From Erythroxylum novogranatense (taxonomy: Eukaryota; Streptophyta; Magnoliopsida; Malpighiales; Erythroxylaceae): DNA of 64,000 bases. Positions 62,145 through 64,000 of the stretch are shown in pieces. The stretch's first letter is position 1. Each line of letters opens with the position of its first letter. Location of the stretch: positions 38,507,005-38,571,004 of the forward strand of contig CM057224.1 in assembly GCA_029891385.1 (NCBI GenBank). Direction: 5' to 3'. The notes under the pieces are model-generated. The model was not told the origin of the DNA and made no database searches. It saw only the letters and a program-made list of their open reading frames with translations. The position numbers were made by a program, and so were the translations under genes.

Positions 62145-64000
62145 GTCACAGAAGGGGAGAGTACATATAATGTAATGTGTAACAAACTTTGTACTCTTTA
62201 TCGTGTATTTTGCACTTCTACTGGCTTAATATGCATGATTCATATATTGGACTAGTACTACTTGATGCTTGAAGCATGATGACGAGTTATATTGTTTGCT
62301 TGATTGTTAACAGCGTTAATGGCATTACTTGTAGTATGCCTCAAAATGAAGATTGTGAGATGGGAACATTGTAGAAAAAGATTGTCATGTGACTTGCTTA
62401 AAGAATATGTAGGAGAATGTCCTTGACATTGAGACAGATGGCATTTGCCTGAAAATCTGAATAAAGAATTAACTCGTTGAATCTGGGCCTACTCATGCCC
62501 TTCAGATCTTCTGTACCTAAATATTCTGTGCTTTTTATTCCCCTTACATTTAAGCCATTCATTGTTTGAATAGGTTCCCTACTCATGGAAACTCCAAAAC
62601 TAAGAATAGTTTAGCTTAAAATTATGTTTTTTGTTCTTGTTTTTAGTTATTTTAATTAACAGTGTTCTTAGGATTGAAAAAGCTGATCTGCTACAGTACT
62701 TGGTTTGTGTTAACTTACTAAAACCGCCCGGAACAAGAAAGTGAAAAGTATAACAATGGTAAACCTACCTCCTCATTTTGTTAATTTTCTGGAAGTCATA
62801 ATCTGGAATCCTTCTGATGGAATTATATGCTTGAATGTTAGATCTATTTGTATGTAATAGACTAGTAGCAACACATGATGGGATAACTCATTAGAGTCAA
62901 GCAAGTATGTGTCGTGGACGAGCCGCTTCTCTTTTTACAAATCCTTGTAAATTTATGACTTATAGTCCATATGCGACATGTACACTGATTTGGCAACAAT
63001 AGAAAACCTACAACTGATAAAATGATGATGGCCAAGGATCATGGGATGGCAGAATGGCTGTTAACTAGCTGCCTATTTTGAACGAGTTTATATGGAAAGT
63101 TGACCTCTGATTTTTTGTTTGTTACGATGTCTTTATCATATTTTATTAAAATTTACTCATATATTTATATAGACTTTATATAAATATATAAATAAAATTT
63201 AATAAAATAAGATTAGAATAGAATAAGTGAAACAGAAGAAGATTTTACGTACGGAAAGTTTTCGCATGTTTTGTGATTTTCACGTTTGTTTAATGAAGTA
63301 AACGATGTGGGGATGAATGAAAATGACAAATTGATTTTGGTTTCATGATTTGACACGAGGGGACAGATGTTCTTTACAGACGCAGTTTGTAAGGATGATT
63401 GATATATTTCAAGTCAGACAATAGAAAGTCAATGGAGAAAATTATTATTGTATTGCGATTGATAATTGAGTGACTTTGAGGATGTGGTAAAAGTTGTTCA
63501 CATTACGGCAGCCATACGGTCTACTTTGGAAGTTTAGACAACTTTAGTGTAGTACTATTCTTGTTCATCCATCGTGATAAGTTCCTCAGTCTAATTTTTT
63601 TTTTAATTTGTTGCCCACTCAGTCAAAGATTTTCTTCAACACGTATGTGCAATAATTTCAATGCAAGTAATAGTCATACAGTTAATTCCATTAAAAAATA
63701 TTGACTTGTTCAACATTTAGCTTCGAAATAAATTGATAAATTTTAATAATATAGATGAATTAAGTGATTTTAGCACACAAGGTTCTTTATTTTATAGGAG
63801 TCTGGAGGATTATAATATACATAACTTTTTTTTAATATCTTTACAAAGAGATTATTTATATTACTTAAATTTGTAACTTTATAATTACAAATGAACAACT
63901 TTATTAATTACTTTAAAGTTTACATTCTATCAATAGATTAAGTGCTAATGTAAAACCAAGTGGAATTATCATAACTTGAGTCTTAGTTTAATTAACTTGA
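62145..64000. other. Downstream region of the NNF1-like gene
   Basis: This is the 3' UTR followed by AT-rich DNA. I see no further gene, clear repeat or transposon end to the edge of the window. Confidence 0.45.

Overview
This window is nuclear DNA of a flowering plant, most likely a eudicot. It holds four widely spaced, intron-containing protein genes in a background of nested transposable elements. I cannot name the species. There are no bacterial-type operons and no recognisable tRNA or rRNA genes.

Genes, left to right: (1) a long-chain fatty alcohol oxidase (FAO4A-like, + strand, 11012-14797, three exons); (2) a four-TM DUF1218 membrane protein (+ strand, 40020-41121, three exons); (3) a DCP5/SCD6/LSM14-like mRNA decapping and translational repression protein (- strand, 42269-45220, seven exons); (4) a small NNF1/EMB3006-like kinetochore protein (+ strand, 55184-62144, eight exons). 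From memory, the four Arabidopsis neighbours AT4G19380, AT4G19370, AT4G19360 and AT4G19350 encode the same four families in the same order. If so, this is a conserved microsyntenic block stretched from roughly 10 kb to 51 kb by transposons.

Mobile DNA: 1-9480 is the 3' part of a Tat-lineage Ty3/gypsy element: pol with an archaeal-type second RNase H, a 75-bp tandem repeat, an antisense coiled-coil ORF with its own TATA box, a polypurine tract and a 3' LTR. Its pol is split by a 2.17-kb solo LTR. From 15.8 to 19.4 kb lies an old copia remnant split by a second solo LTR of the same family (2.35 kb). A complete but decayed Angela/Tork-like copia element with 1.9-kb LTRs, PBS, PPT and a perfect target duplication fills 19405-30855. 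Its leader carries a rearranged endogenous pararetrovirus fragment and an array of AAGTCG(A/C)CTT palindromes. From 31.3 to about 37.2 kb is another copia remnant, split by a 3.1-kb solo LTR. Non-autonomous hAT elements lie at 37216-38876 and 46832-47305; the latter has a second hAT element nested inside it. A degenerate hAT transposase gene and a roughly 165-bp AT-rich satellite lie within about 48.9-53.3 kb. A 4.4-kb copia element sits antisense inside intron 4 of the NNF1-like gene.

No clearly new enzymatic system was found. The points most worth checking are the phased palindrome array shared by the LTR ends and leader of the Angela-like element, the scrambled pararetrovirus insertion, the Tat antisense gene with its own promoter, the decay of Tat pol by stop codons alone, and the intronic copia element without target duplication. 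Exon coordinates were derived by hand from splice consensus, reading phase and family conservation, without transcript data.
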